From contig CBDCAI010000005.1 of assembly GCA_965213845.1 (NCBI GenBank), positions 919,144 to 983,143 on the forward strand: DNA of 64,000 nt, read 5' to 3'. The translations under genes were made by a program, and so were the position numbers. Shown piece after piece: positions 15,958-23,717 of this stretch (position 1 is the stretch's first letter; each line of letters starts with the position of its first letter). Source of the DNA: JBBROS01 sp965213845. GTDB lineage: Bacteria; Pseudomonadota; Alphaproteobacteria; Acetobacterales; Acetobacteraceae. A model generated the notes under the pieces. It ran no database searches, was not told the DNA's origin, and saw only the letters and a list, made by a program, of their open reading frames with translations.

Positions 15958-18900
15958 TCAGGTCCTCGGGAACATGGCGCTGAACTTGGACTGCAGGTCG
16001 TGTCGCTTGTAGGGCTTCATGAGGAAGTCGACGTCGGGCGAGATCATGTCCTCGGCCGACAGGCTGTGCTCGGTGAAGCCGGAGGTGAGCAGGATCCGGG
16101 TGGAGGGCGAGCGGGCGCGGACCTCCTCGGCGAGGCCCACCCCGTCCATGGCGCCGGGCAGGACGATATCGGTGAACAGCAGGTCGAACGGCTGGTCGTC
16201 GTCCAGCTGGCCGAGCGCCGCGTCGGCCGACGTGGCGGCGGTCACCTTGAAGCCGAGCTGCCGCAGCATGCGGGTGACGGTGTGCAGGACGCTTTCCTGA
16301 TCCTCGACCACCAGGCATCGCAGCCCCTCGGCCGACCATTCGGTCAGGACCTCGACCGCGACCTCCGGCTCCTCGGCGGGGCCCTGGGCCACGGGCAGGA
16401 ACAGGCGGACGGTGGTGCCGCGCCCCTGCGTGCTGTCAAGGGTGACGTGGCCGCCCGACTGGCGCGCGAAGCCATAGACCATGCTGAGGCCCATGCCGCT
16501 GCCCTTGCCGGTGGCCTTGGTGGTGAAGAACGGCTCGAACACGCGGGCCAGCAGGTGGGCGGGGATGCCTTCGCCGCGGTCGCTGACGCTGATTACCACG
16601 TAGCGCCCGGCGGTCACCTCGTCCTGGAAGCCGGGGCTGTTGGCGGCGAGGGTGACGGACCGGGTCTCGAGCACGATGGTGCCGCCCTGGGGCATGGCGT
16701 CGCGGGCGTTGATGACCAGGTTCATGATGGCGCTGTCGAGCTGCGCGGGGTCGACCATGGCGCTGCCGCCGTTGTGCCGCAGCAGGACCTGCAGCTCGAA
16801 CCGTTCGCCCAGCACGCGGTTGAGCAGCGGGCGGAGCGCGCCGAAAAACTCGTCGGGGCGGACGCGCTCGGGCCGCAGGGTCGCGCGGCGGGCGTAGGAC
16901 AGCAGCTGGCTGGTCAGCTCCGCGCCGCGCACGGCGGCGTGCAGGGCAGGGGCCAGCACCTCCTGCATCTCGTGGGTCTCGGGCAGCACGTCCTGCGCTT
17001 CCTCGAGGTTCAGGATCACGACGGTCAGCAGGTTGTTGAAGTCGTGGGCGACACCGCCGGTCAGCTGGCCCAGCGCGCGCAGCGACTCGTTGCGGAGCAG
17101 CGCCTGCTCCGTGCGCTTGCGGTCCGAGATATCCTGGCTGTAGCCGAACAGCTCCACCACCTGGCCGTTCTCGTCCAGCACGGGGCGGACCTCGGCGCGC
17201 AGGTGGCGGACCTGCTCGTCGGGCAGGATGACGCGGTATTCGAAGTGGCGGCTGGTGCGCTCCTGCGGGGCCGCGGCCAGGGCGGCGCGGACCGACTCGC
17301 GGTCGTCTGGATGGATCTTCTGGATCAGGCTCTCGGCGCTGAGGCCCGCGGTGTCGCGCGGCAGGCCCATCAGCTCGTACATCTCCTTGGACCAGCTGGC
17401 CTCCTGCCGTTCCAGCGAGATGCGCCAGGTGCCGAGGCGGGCAAGGCGCTGCGCCTCGGCCAGCTCCTCGGTGCGGGCATGCAGCTGAAGGGTGCGCTCG
17501 CGCAGCATCTCGTTGGCGTGGTGCATGTCGCGCCGCGCGGCCTCGAGGTCCGTCACGTCCCACAGCACGGCCAGGGTGGCGTGCTGCCCGGCATAGACCG
17601 TCTCGTGCACGAAGGCGCGCACCTCCAGCACGGAGCCGTCGTCGCGCATGTGGGTCGCCGACGCGCCCTCGTTCGGCGCCCCCGGTGCGTTGCCGGCGCC
17701 GAACATGTCGGGCCCGAAGCCTTGGGCGGCCACGTTCACCCCGGCGGCTGCGGCCAGCAGCGCGCGGGCCTGTTCCATGTCGCCGTCCTGGTCGAGGTCG
17801 CCGAGCGTCTTGGACAGCAGCTCCGTGTGCGACCAGCCGTACTGGGCGACGGCGGCCTCGTTGACCTCGAGGAACTGCAGCGTCTCCCGCTCCATCACGA
17901 CCATGGGCAGCGGGTTGTCCTGGAACAGCATGCGGAACGACGCCTCGTGCCGGCGCTGGGCCGCCTCGATCGCCCGGCGCTCGGTCACGTCGCGCTGGAT
18001 GCTGATCCAGTGGGTGGGCAGCCCGGCCTCGTCCGTGATGGGTGTCAGGTCCATCTCGGCCCAGAACTCGGTCCCGTCCTTGCGGACGTTCAGCAGCTCG
18101 GCGCGGGCCGGCTTCCAGCGCCGCATCTCCTGCCGCAGCCGCATCACGGCGGCGGCGTCGGTCCCGGTGCCGTGCAGCATGCCGTGCGCCTGGCCGATGA
18201 TCTCCTCCAGCGCATAGCCGCTCTCGCGGCAGAAGCTGGCGTTGGCATAGACGATGCGGGGTCCGCTGGCGCCCAGCGGCCCGGCCTCGGTGATCAGCAC
18301 CGCGTCGTTGGCCCGGTCGAGTGCCGTGCCGAGCAGGCGCATGCGGCGCTCGGCCGCCTTGCGGTACAGCGCGGGGCGCACCAGGCGGATCATGGTGGCG
18401 ACGTCCTCGGCCACCGCCTCCAGGTCGCCGCGGATCGTGTCGAACATCAGGACGATGCCGAACTTCTCGTCCAGCAGGTGCACGGGGTGGATCACCTCCG
18501 CGCGCAATCCGCCGCGGGTGGCGCCCGCGGACTCGGGCGGGGCATACGGGGTGGCTGTCCCGGCGGCCGAGAAGACGAGGGTCCGCGCGGACCCCGCCTG
18601 GATCGCCAGGGCGGCGTGGGAGGTCTCGGGCGTGACCGCGATCGCGGCAGTCCGGGCGAAGTAGTCGCCCAGGCCGGAATCGTCGTTGTAGTGGCAGACT
18701 TCCTGCATCACGCGCGACGTGCCGGCGAGCTTGCCGACGAAGCCTGCGGTGGCGCCGTGGTGCTTGCACAGGCTGACGAGCATGGCGGCCAGGGCCAGCT
18801 CGCAGGATTGTGCGCGGATGACCGCGGCCTCGATCTGCTCGGTCCTGGCGTTGTCGCGGCTGCTGCGCGCCTCGGCCTCGGCCTCGGCCGCACGCTCCAG

Positions 18901-19539
18901 CATGCCGGTGGCCAGGGTGGCCAGGTCCGCCAGCGCGTCGGCGTGTTCGTCGGACAGCCGCAGGCGCGGTCGGACGTCCATGACGCACAGCACGCCCAGG
19001 CTTTCGCCCCGGCTGCCGGTCAGGGGCACGCAGGCGACGAAGCGCAGGTGCGGGGCGCCGCTGACGTTCGGGTTGTGCCACAGGCGCGGGTCTTCGGTCG
19101 CGTCCGGGATGACGGCGGCGGCCGGCGAGCCATCGAGGTGCCGGCAGATGTCGCGCAGGTGGCCGAGCTGGGTGGGCCCGAGCTCGAGCGCCGGGTCGGA
19201 CCAGGCCTGGTGGAGGCTCTCGTTGCCGATCAGCCCGATGGGGGTGCGGGCCAGGCGGGCGGCCAGGCGGGCGATGTGGATGAAGTCGGCGGATTTTGCG
19301 GCATCGGCCGGGCCGGACAGCGGGGTGCGCCCGGGCAGGCCCCCGGTCGACAGGCCAGCCGGCACGCGGGCACCGGCGCTGGACGCCCCGGCGGGCGTGG
19401 CCCGGGGTTCGCCGGACGGATCACGCCGGGGCCGCTGGCCTTCCGGCCCAGCGCGCTCGTCTATGCCGTCCAAGATGCCACCGGTCCGTAACCGTCCTCT
19501 CGCGTCGATCGTCCGGGCGGTCGTCGGGCGACCGCTCAC
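15958..19539 (-). CDS. Cytoplasmic multi-sensor hybrid histidine kinase (GAF, LOV-like PAS, PAS, PAS, HisKA, HATPase, receiver)
   Basis: A large soluble kinase (up to 1193 residues) with no membrane helix. A GAF-type domain lies at about 85-215, a second GAF-like region at about 235-395, and three PAS domains at about 403-525, 535-665 and 700-810. The phospho-acceptor helix has GGVAHDFNNLLT (His about 832), followed by HATPase boxes (NLVINARDAM, SDRGEGI, GSGMGLSMV) and a C-terminal receiver with LFTDIVLPG. The first PAS closely resembles LOV domains, but the cysteine position reads His (GQAHGML). The GTG at 19539 is the farthest upstream start; the first 70 residues are Pro/Gly/Arg-rich and a shorter N-terminus is possible. 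A LuxR-type regulator is divergent and could be the output. Confidence 0.83.
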   Translation of the reverse strand: MSGRPTTARTIDARGRLRTGGILDGIDERAGPEGQRPRRDPSGEPRATPAGASSAGARVPAGLSTGGLPGRTPLSGPADAAKSADFIHIARLAARLARTPIGLIGNESLHQAWSDPALELGPTQLGHLRDICRHLDGSPAAAVIPDATEDPRLWHNPNVSGAPHLRFVACVPLTGSRGESLGVLCVMDVRPRLRLSDEHADALADLATLATGMLERAAEAEAEARSSRDNARTEQIEAAVIRAQSCELALAAMLVSLCKHHGATAGFVGKLAGTSRVMQEVCHYNDDSGLGDYFARTAAIAVTPETSHAALAIQAGSARTLVFSAAGTATPYAPPESAGATRGGLRAEVIHPVHLLDEKFGIVLMFDTIRGDLEAVAEDVATMIRLVRPALYRKAAERRMRLLGTALDRANDAVLITEAGPLGASGPRIVYANASFCRESGYALEEIIGQAHGMLHGTGTDAAAVMRLRQEMRRWKPARAELLNVRKDGTEFWAEMDLTPITDEAGLPTHWISIQRDVTERRAIEAAQRRHEASFRMLFQDNPLPMVVMERETLQFLEVNEAAVAQYGWSHTELLSKTLGDLDQDGDMEQARALLAAAAGVNVAAQGFGPDMFGAGNAPGAPNEGASATHMRDDGSVLEVRAFVHETVYAGQHATLAVLWDVTDLEAARRDMHHANEMLRERTLQLHARTEELAEAQRLARLGTWRISLERQEASWSKEMYELMGLPRDTAGLSAESLIQKIHPDDRESVRAALAAAPQERTSRHFEYRVILPDEQVRHLRAEVRPVLDENGQVVELFGYSQDISDRKRTEQALLRNESLRALGQLTGGVAHDFNNLLTVVILNLEEAQDVLPETHEMQEVLAPALHAAVRGAELTSQLLSYARRATLRPERVRPDEFFGALRPLLNRVLGERFELQVLLRHNGGSAMVDPAQLDSAIMNLVINARDAMPQGGTIVLETRSVTLAANSPGFQDEVTAGRYVVISVSDRGEGIPAHLLARVFEPFFTTKATGKGSGMGLSMVYGFARQSGGHVTLDSTQGRGTTVRLFLPVAQGPAEEPEVAVEVLTEWSAEGLRCLVVEDQESVLHTVTRMLRQLGFKVTAATSADAALGQLDDDQPFDLLFTDIVLPGAMDGVGLAEEVRARSPSTRILLTSGFTEHSLSAEDMISPDVDFLMKPYKRHDLQSKFSAMFPRT

Positions 19540-19811
19540 GCTGCCACGCCCTTATAGCCGATTCCCATAGGTCCTGTCCCGCTCTGCGGCCGTGCCGGGC
19601 AAAACACCACCTTTGGCAATTCTTCCTGACTTGCCTGGCGCGGGGTGCTGGACCGAGAACGATACATGCCTGGGATCGACGACTTTCAATCAGGAACAGG
19701 GCAGGGCGGCGGGTCGGTCGCATCGAACGGGAGCAGGACTGTGGTCCAGCCTTTTAAGAGTCTCGAGCCGGGTTGTCCAACGTCCCGGCATTCCGCACGG
19801 CGGGGGCGGGC

Positions 19812-20498
19812 ATGATGCGCCCCGGCCTGGTCGTCGCCGAGGAGATGGCGTTGGTCCGCGCCGGGCTCGTGGCGCTGCTGACGCCGTCATGGGCGCCGGG
19901 GCTGGTCGCTTCGGCCGGCACGCTGCGCGAGGCGCTGGACCTCGCCGCGCAGAACGCCTCGTGCGTGCTGCTGCTCGACCTCGGGCTGCTTGGCGACCTG
20001 TCCAACGGGGCGTGCGGGGCGGAGGGCTATGCCGCGTTGCAGGCCGTCCGCCAGCGTCTGCCGATGGTGGGCATCGTGGCATTGGCCGGGCAGGAGACCC
20101 GGGACGGGATCGTGCAGTGCCTGGCTGCCGGCGCGCATGGCTACGTGGGCAAAAGCGCTCCGGCGGCGGATTTGCTGCGGGCCGTCGCGGTGGTGCGGGC
20201 CGGCGGGGTGCACGTGCCCCTGGCGCTGGCCGGCACGCCTGTGCCGAACCTGGCGACGGCCCCACCGGTCTTGCCGGTGGCGCCTCCCGTGTCGCGCGTG
20301 CTCACCGGCCGGCAGCGCGACGTGCTGCGGCTGATGGCGGAGGGCCGTTCGACCAAGGACATCGCCCGCACGCTCGACCTCGCGGTCTCGACCATCAAGG
20401 TCCACCTGGCGGCGGTCTACCGGGCCGTCGGCGCGCGCAACCGGGTGGAGGCGCTGTGCCGGGCCGGGCTGCTGCCGCACGAGCCGCTGCTCTCGTGA
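19812..20498 (+). CDS. LuxR/NarL-family response regulator
   Basis: A protein of 228 residues. The N-terminal receiver has VLLLDLGLLGD with the likely phospho-acceptor Asp, and YVGKSAPAADLL with the conserved Lys, but the usual DD acidic pair near the start reads AEE, so phosphorylation may be altered. The C-terminal HTH domain is clear: LTGRQRDVLRLMAEGRSTKD followed by IARTLDLAVSTIKVHLAAVY. ATG at 19812 follows a GGGGGCGGG site; an upstream TTG at 19773 is a weaker alternative. It is divergent from the hybrid kinase, with about 270 bases between them, and lies upstream of the PEP-CTERM gene. Confidence 0.83.
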   Translation: MMRPGLVVAEEMALVRAGLVALLTPSWAPGLVASAGTLREALDLAAQNASCVLLLDLGLLGDLSNGACGAEGYAALQAVRQRLPMVGIVALAGQETRDGIVQCLAAGAHGYVGKSAPAADLLRAVAVVRAGGVHVPLALAGTPVPNLATAPPVLPVAPPVSRVLTGRQRDVLRLMAEGRSTKDIARTLDLAVSTIKVHLAAVYRAVGARNRVEALCRAGLLPHEPLLS

Positions 20499-20514
20499 CC
20501 GGGCAGGCGCTGCA

Positions 20515-20572
20515 CTCCCAGCCCCGGCTTCGTGCTCCCAGTCTGGCTTTGTACTCCCAGTCTGGCTTTGTC
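20515..20572. repeat. Three tandem copies of a 19-20 bp unit
   Basis: The units CTCCCAGYCYGGCTTYGT(N) occupy 20515-20534, 20535-20553 and 20554-20572; copies two and three are identical except for the last base. They begin 17 bases after the LuxR-type regulator's stop and lie upstream of the PEP-CTERM gene, so they could be regulator-binding sites or simply slippage products. Confidence 0.75.
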
Positions 20573-20661
20573 AGGATTGGGCATGAAGCTTCGGATCGTC
20601 TTGCCGATACTGCAGTATTGGCGTTAATGACAGCGTAGTCAGTCAACGGAGACTTACCGAC

Positions 20662-21309
20662 ATGAACTATTCGACAGTCTCGGCCCTCGCTGCCCACCTG
20701 CTCGCCGGATCGGTCCTGCTGGCTGCCGCCTTCGGCGCCACGTCGGTTCGTGCCGCGCCCATCGGCTACGGCACCGCCCTGGCCAACCCCACGCTGACGA
20801 TCGACTTCTCCGGTCTGGCCGACAACACCTACGTCGGCAGCACCTATGCCGCCCAGGGGGTCACCTTCGCCGGCCTGTACAGCACCAGCTACTTCGGCAA
20901 CGGGCTGTCGGGCACGACGGCGCCCGATGTGGTCAACTACGCCGGGGGCGACCCGTCCACCACGTTCGGCATCTCCATCCGGTTCTCGACCCCGGTCACG
21001 ACGGCCCAGTTCTACCTCTACACGGACGGCTACGGCACCACCATCACCAGCCTGCTGAACGACGCCGTGGTCGAGACCGTGACGGCGCAGGGCTACCACA
21101 ACAACGGCTCGGACTACTTCGGCTTCAGCAACAGCCGATTCGACGAGATCATGCTGACCGTCAACGGCACCGGGACGGCGGTCATCGACAACCTTCAGGA
21201 GGCGGCCGCCTCGGACTCGCCCACCAGCGTGCCGGAGCCGGGGTCGAGCACGATCATGGTCATGGGCCTGGTGGGGCTGGCGATCGCCGGGGGCCGCCGC
21301 CGCGCCTGA
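20662..21309 (+). CDS. Secreted PEP-CTERM sorting-signal protein
   Basis: A 215-residue exported protein. A Sec signal peptide covers about residues 1-31 (hydrophobic core LLAGSVLLAAAFGATS, cleavage after VRAA). The mature domain is rich in Gly, Thr, Ser, Tyr and Asn, beta-sandwich-like, with few charged residues. The C-terminus has the tripartite PEP-CTERM signal: VPEPGSS, a hydrophobic helix (MVMGLVGLAIA) and the basic tail GGRRRA, which exosortases cut. Such proteins are usually co-expressed with exopolysaccharide. A GGAG site lies upstream of the ATG. No exosortase gene is present in the window. Confidence 0.85.
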   Translation: MNYSTVSALAAHLLAGSVLLAAAFGATSVRAAPIGYGTALANPTLTIDFSGLADNTYVGSTYAAQGVTFAGLYSTSYFGNGLSGTTAPDVVNYAGGDPSTTFGISIRFSTPVTTAQFYLYTDGYGTTITSLLNDAVVETVTAQGYHNNGSDYFGFSNSRFDEIMLTVNGTGTAVIDNLQEAAASDSPTSVPEPGSSTIMVMGLVGLAIAGGRRRA

Positions 21310-21333
21310 GCCCCGCCCGAGCCCCGAGACGAG

Positions 21334-21363
21334 AAAGCCCCCCTGGCGACAGGGGGGCTTTTT
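21334..21363. terminator. Strong rho-independent terminator
   Basis: A perfect nine-base-pair stem, AGCCCCCCT at 21336-21344 and AGGGGGGCT at 21351-21359, with a GGCGAC loop, is flanked by AAA on the left and TTTTT on the right. It ends the PEP-CTERM transcript and, because the flanks are symmetrical, probably also the leftward tadE transcript. Confidence 0.92.
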
Positions 21364-21408
21364 CATGTGCGGAGGTCGGGTCGCCGGGACCCTTGCCGGC
21401 GCCCGGGT

Positions 21409-21888
21409 TCAGTTGACGACGCGCATCGAGGCGCTGGCGTTCAGGGTAACCGGCTGGAACAGCGTGACCCCGGCGTTCGACTTCGTCGTCGCCGGCGCCG
21501 ACCAGGCGTAGCTGACGGCGATGACGACGGTGTCGCCGGCCTTGAAGCCCGCTGCGGGCGTGACGGTGACGACGGCATTGGCGCCGACGGCCGGCCAGAC
21601 GACGGAGGCGGCGTTGGCGAAGGCGGTGCCGACCGCGGTGTTGCCGCCGGTGCCGCCGCCGCCATGCACGACCGCGTAGCGCAGGGCCTTCTCGACGCCG
21701 TAGTCCATGGCGCGCCGGGCCGAGATCAGCGTGTAGACGGCGAACATGCCGAAGATGAACAGCAGGAACGTCGGGAACACGAGTGCCACCTCGAGCGAGG
21801 TCGCCCCGTTCCGGCCGCGGGCCAACGCGCTCCAGGCCCGGCGGATCGGGGCGGCAGCGGCAAGGAAGCGGCGCATGCGGCGGTTCAC
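21409..21888 (-). CDS. TadE-like minor pseudopilin
   Basis: A 159-residue protein with one transmembrane helix. The segment RNGATSLEVALVFPTFLLFI is the TadE prepilin-like motif: a Gly, then five residues including Glu, then a hydrophobic helix. The rest is a small extracytoplasmic beta-rich domain. TadE-type pseudopilins are processed by the prepilin peptidase and are needed for Flp pilus assembly. The start is GTG at 21888, overlapping the upstream gene's stop (GTGA); an ATG four codons later is possible. It is the last gene of the leftward arm of the Tad locus. Confidence 0.82.
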   Translation of the reverse strand: MNRRMRRFLAAAAPIRRAWSALARGRNGATSLEVALVFPTFLLFIFGMFAVYTLISARRAMDYGVEKALRYAVVHGGGGTGGNTAVGTAFANAASVVWPAVGANAVVTVTPAAGFKAGDTVVIAVSYAWSAPATTKSNAGVTLFQPVTLNASASMRVVN

Positions 21889-22394
21889 GAGATCCGCACC
21901 GTGCCGGCGATGGTCAGGGGCCAGCTTGCCGAGCCCTTGTAGTTGACGAAGATCGTCGGGATCGTCGCGCTGAGCGACAGGTTGACCCAGGTGCCGACGA
22001 CCTGGCCGTTGGGGCAGGTCGAGGTGCTGGACGCCACGGTGCTCGCGCCATGCGTGCCCACCGTCGGGTCGATGCAGTAATACAGGATGGAGGCGACCGG
22101 CGTCATGACCGCGCTCTCGTAGGGGCCTGTGCCGCCATTGGTCTGGAAGCCGGCGGAGGCCGCGCTCTGGATCGTCGTGACGGTGGCGCTGGTCGGGGCG
22201 CCCCAGGCGTACATCAGCCCCGCATGCAGCGCCCGGCTGAGGCGGTACTGCGTCAGCAGCGCCTGCCCGACCTCCGTCGTGAAGGCACAGAGCGGCAGCA
22301 GCAGCACGGTGGCCACCAGCGCCATCTCGACGGCGGCGACGCCCCGCCGGTCGCGCCCCAGGGTATGCATCGGGTTGGGTGGCAGGCCCGTCAC
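21885..22394 (-). CDS. TadE/TadF-like minor pseudopilin
   Basis: A protein of about 169 residues. RRGVAAVEMALVATVLLLPL is the prepilin-like processing and membrane segment, followed by a small periplasmic domain with two cysteines (ILYYCIDP and STCPNGQ) that could form a disulfide. GTG at 22394 overlaps the TadG-like stop (GTGA); ATG at 22370 would remove eight residues. Gene order after TadG and before a second TadE-like gene fits the Tad pseudopilin trio. Confidence 0.8.
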   Translation of the reverse strand: MTGLPPNPMHTLGRDRRGVAAVEMALVATVLLLPLCAFTTEVGQALLTQYRLSRALHAGLMYAWGAPTSATVTTIQSAASAGFQTNGGTGPYESAVMTPVASILYYCIDPTVGTHGASTVASSTSTCPNGQVVGTWVNLSLSATIPTIFVNYKGSASWPLTIAGTVRIS

Positions 22395-23713
22395 TGGGTC
22401 AGAACCGGGCCGGCCGAGGCGGTGCCGCCGCTGCTGCTGGCCGCCGTGCGCAGGCCGGCGCTGCCGTTCACCGTGAGGGTCTTGGAGACGATGCTGAAGC
22501 CCTTGCCGATGGGGGCGTTGAGCTGCGCGTTGTTGTCGATCGTGACGTTGGCGCAGGGCATGTAGACGATCCCCGTCATGTTCAACGTGCTGCCGCCGTT
22601 GAAGGTCGCGGTCTGGCTGCCGCTGCTGTTGCACGCCTGCCAGATGGCGATCCCGCTCGAGCCGGCGGTGATGGGGTTGCTGGTGTTGGAGTAGTTGGTC
22701 CAGGCGAAGTTGCCGGGGCTGGTGCCCAGAAGGTTGAACGTGACGCCCGCGGCGAAGGTGACGGTCGCGTTGTTGAAGGTGATGTTGCCGTTGACGACGG
22801 TGTAGGCCCCGCCGCCCGACAGCTGGATGGTGTTGCCGTTGCCGCCGAAGCTGACGTTGACGTTGCACCAGGTCTGCGGCGGGATGACGTAGGGCTGCCC
22901 GTTGTGGTTGTCGGTGAAGTCGGACTGGCCGCCGCCGCAGGTCCCGGCGGCGGGCGCCGTGTTCTGCGCCGCCACGTAGTCCGGCGTGACGGCCCCGCCC
23001 GGCGTGATCGTGCCGGCGCTGATGGACCCGCCGTTGTCGGCCTGGATGGTGCCGACCGCGCCGATGTCGGTGCCGCTGATGGCGCCCGATTCCGAGATGG
23101 AGCCGCTGCCGGTGGCGTGGATGCTGGGCGACCCGTTGGAGTTGGCGAAGATGGGGCAGCTGGTCGCGGCGATGGTGCCGCTGTTGCCCACCTGGATGTC
23201 GGTGCCCGAGGTGCCGAGCGTCAGCACGCAGGCCTTGGGGCCGCCCTTGACCGTGACCCGCGCCGTGGCCCGCAGCAGCGGCGGGTTCACCGCGCCGTTG
23301 GGTGGCAGCATCTTGATGATGCCGTTCAGGTATCCGGGCGCCTGGCTGGTGACGACGACATCGACGTAGGAGAAGTCGGCGGCGGGCGTCACGACCGGCG
23401 CGTTCATCGTCCCCACCAGCTTGGTGGCGGCCCGGGTCGCCTCGAACAGCGCGGCGGCGTTCAGGTTGGTCTGCTGGGTCGCGGCGCTCTGATTCTTCAG
23501 GTTGCTCGTCAACAGCTGCCCGGCGCCCATGGCGGCGGCGTCGGCCGCGACCTGCAGCTGCGTCGAGCCGACGATCCAGAACCCCGCATCGGCGATCAGC
23601 GCCAGCACGGCCAGCAGCGCCGGCGCCATGACCGCCGTCATGAGCGCCACCGCAGCCTTGCGGTCGGTTCGGAAGCCGGGCCGGCCGGCGGTCAGGGGGG
23701 GGCGGCGCGGCAT
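22391..23713 (-). CDS. TadG-like Flp pilus-associated protein
   Basis: A 440-residue protein. Near the N-terminus, FRTDRKAAVALMTAVMAPAL and LLAVLALIADAGFWI form the TadG/Flp-type hydrophobic helix, then TQLQVAADAAAMGAG is the conserved segment after it. The remaining 350 residues are a Gly/Thr/Asn/Ser-rich beta-helical-looking passenger, with repeated GxISxGxI strings and four or more cysteines. It has no clear von Willebrand domain, unlike longer TadG proteins. ATG at 23713 lies four bases after the stop of the GT-C membrane protein; ATG at 23734 is an alternative. Confidence 0.75.
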   Translation of the reverse strand: MPRRPPLTAGRPGFRTDRKAAVALMTAVMAPALLAVLALIADAGFWIVGSTQLQVAADAAAMGAGQLLTSNLKNQSAATQQTNLNAAALFEATRAATKLVGTMNAPVVTPAADFSYVDVVVTSQAPGYLNGIIKMLPPNGAVNPPLLRATARVTVKGGPKACVLTLGTSGTDIQVGNSGTIAATSCPIFANSNGSPSIHATGSGSISESGAISGTDIGAVGTIQADNGGSISAGTITPGGAVTPDYVAAQNTAPAAGTCGGGQSDFTDNHNGQPYVIPPQTWCNVNVSFGGNGNTIQLSGGGAYTVVNGNITFNNATVTFAAGVTFNLLGTSPGNFAWTNYSNTSNPITAGSSGIAIWQACNSSGSQTATFNGGSTLNMTGIVYMPCANVTIDNNAQLNAPIGKGFSIVSKTLTVNGSAGLRTAASSSGGTASAGPVLTQ

Positions 23714-23717
23714 CGGA

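Noticed and set aside
15940..19491. A plus-strand frame of 1183 codons opposite the hybrid kinase
   Set aside because: It mirrors the codon positions of the kinase gene, is rich in Gly/Ala/His/Gln without domains, and the kinase on the other strand has clear motifs throughout.
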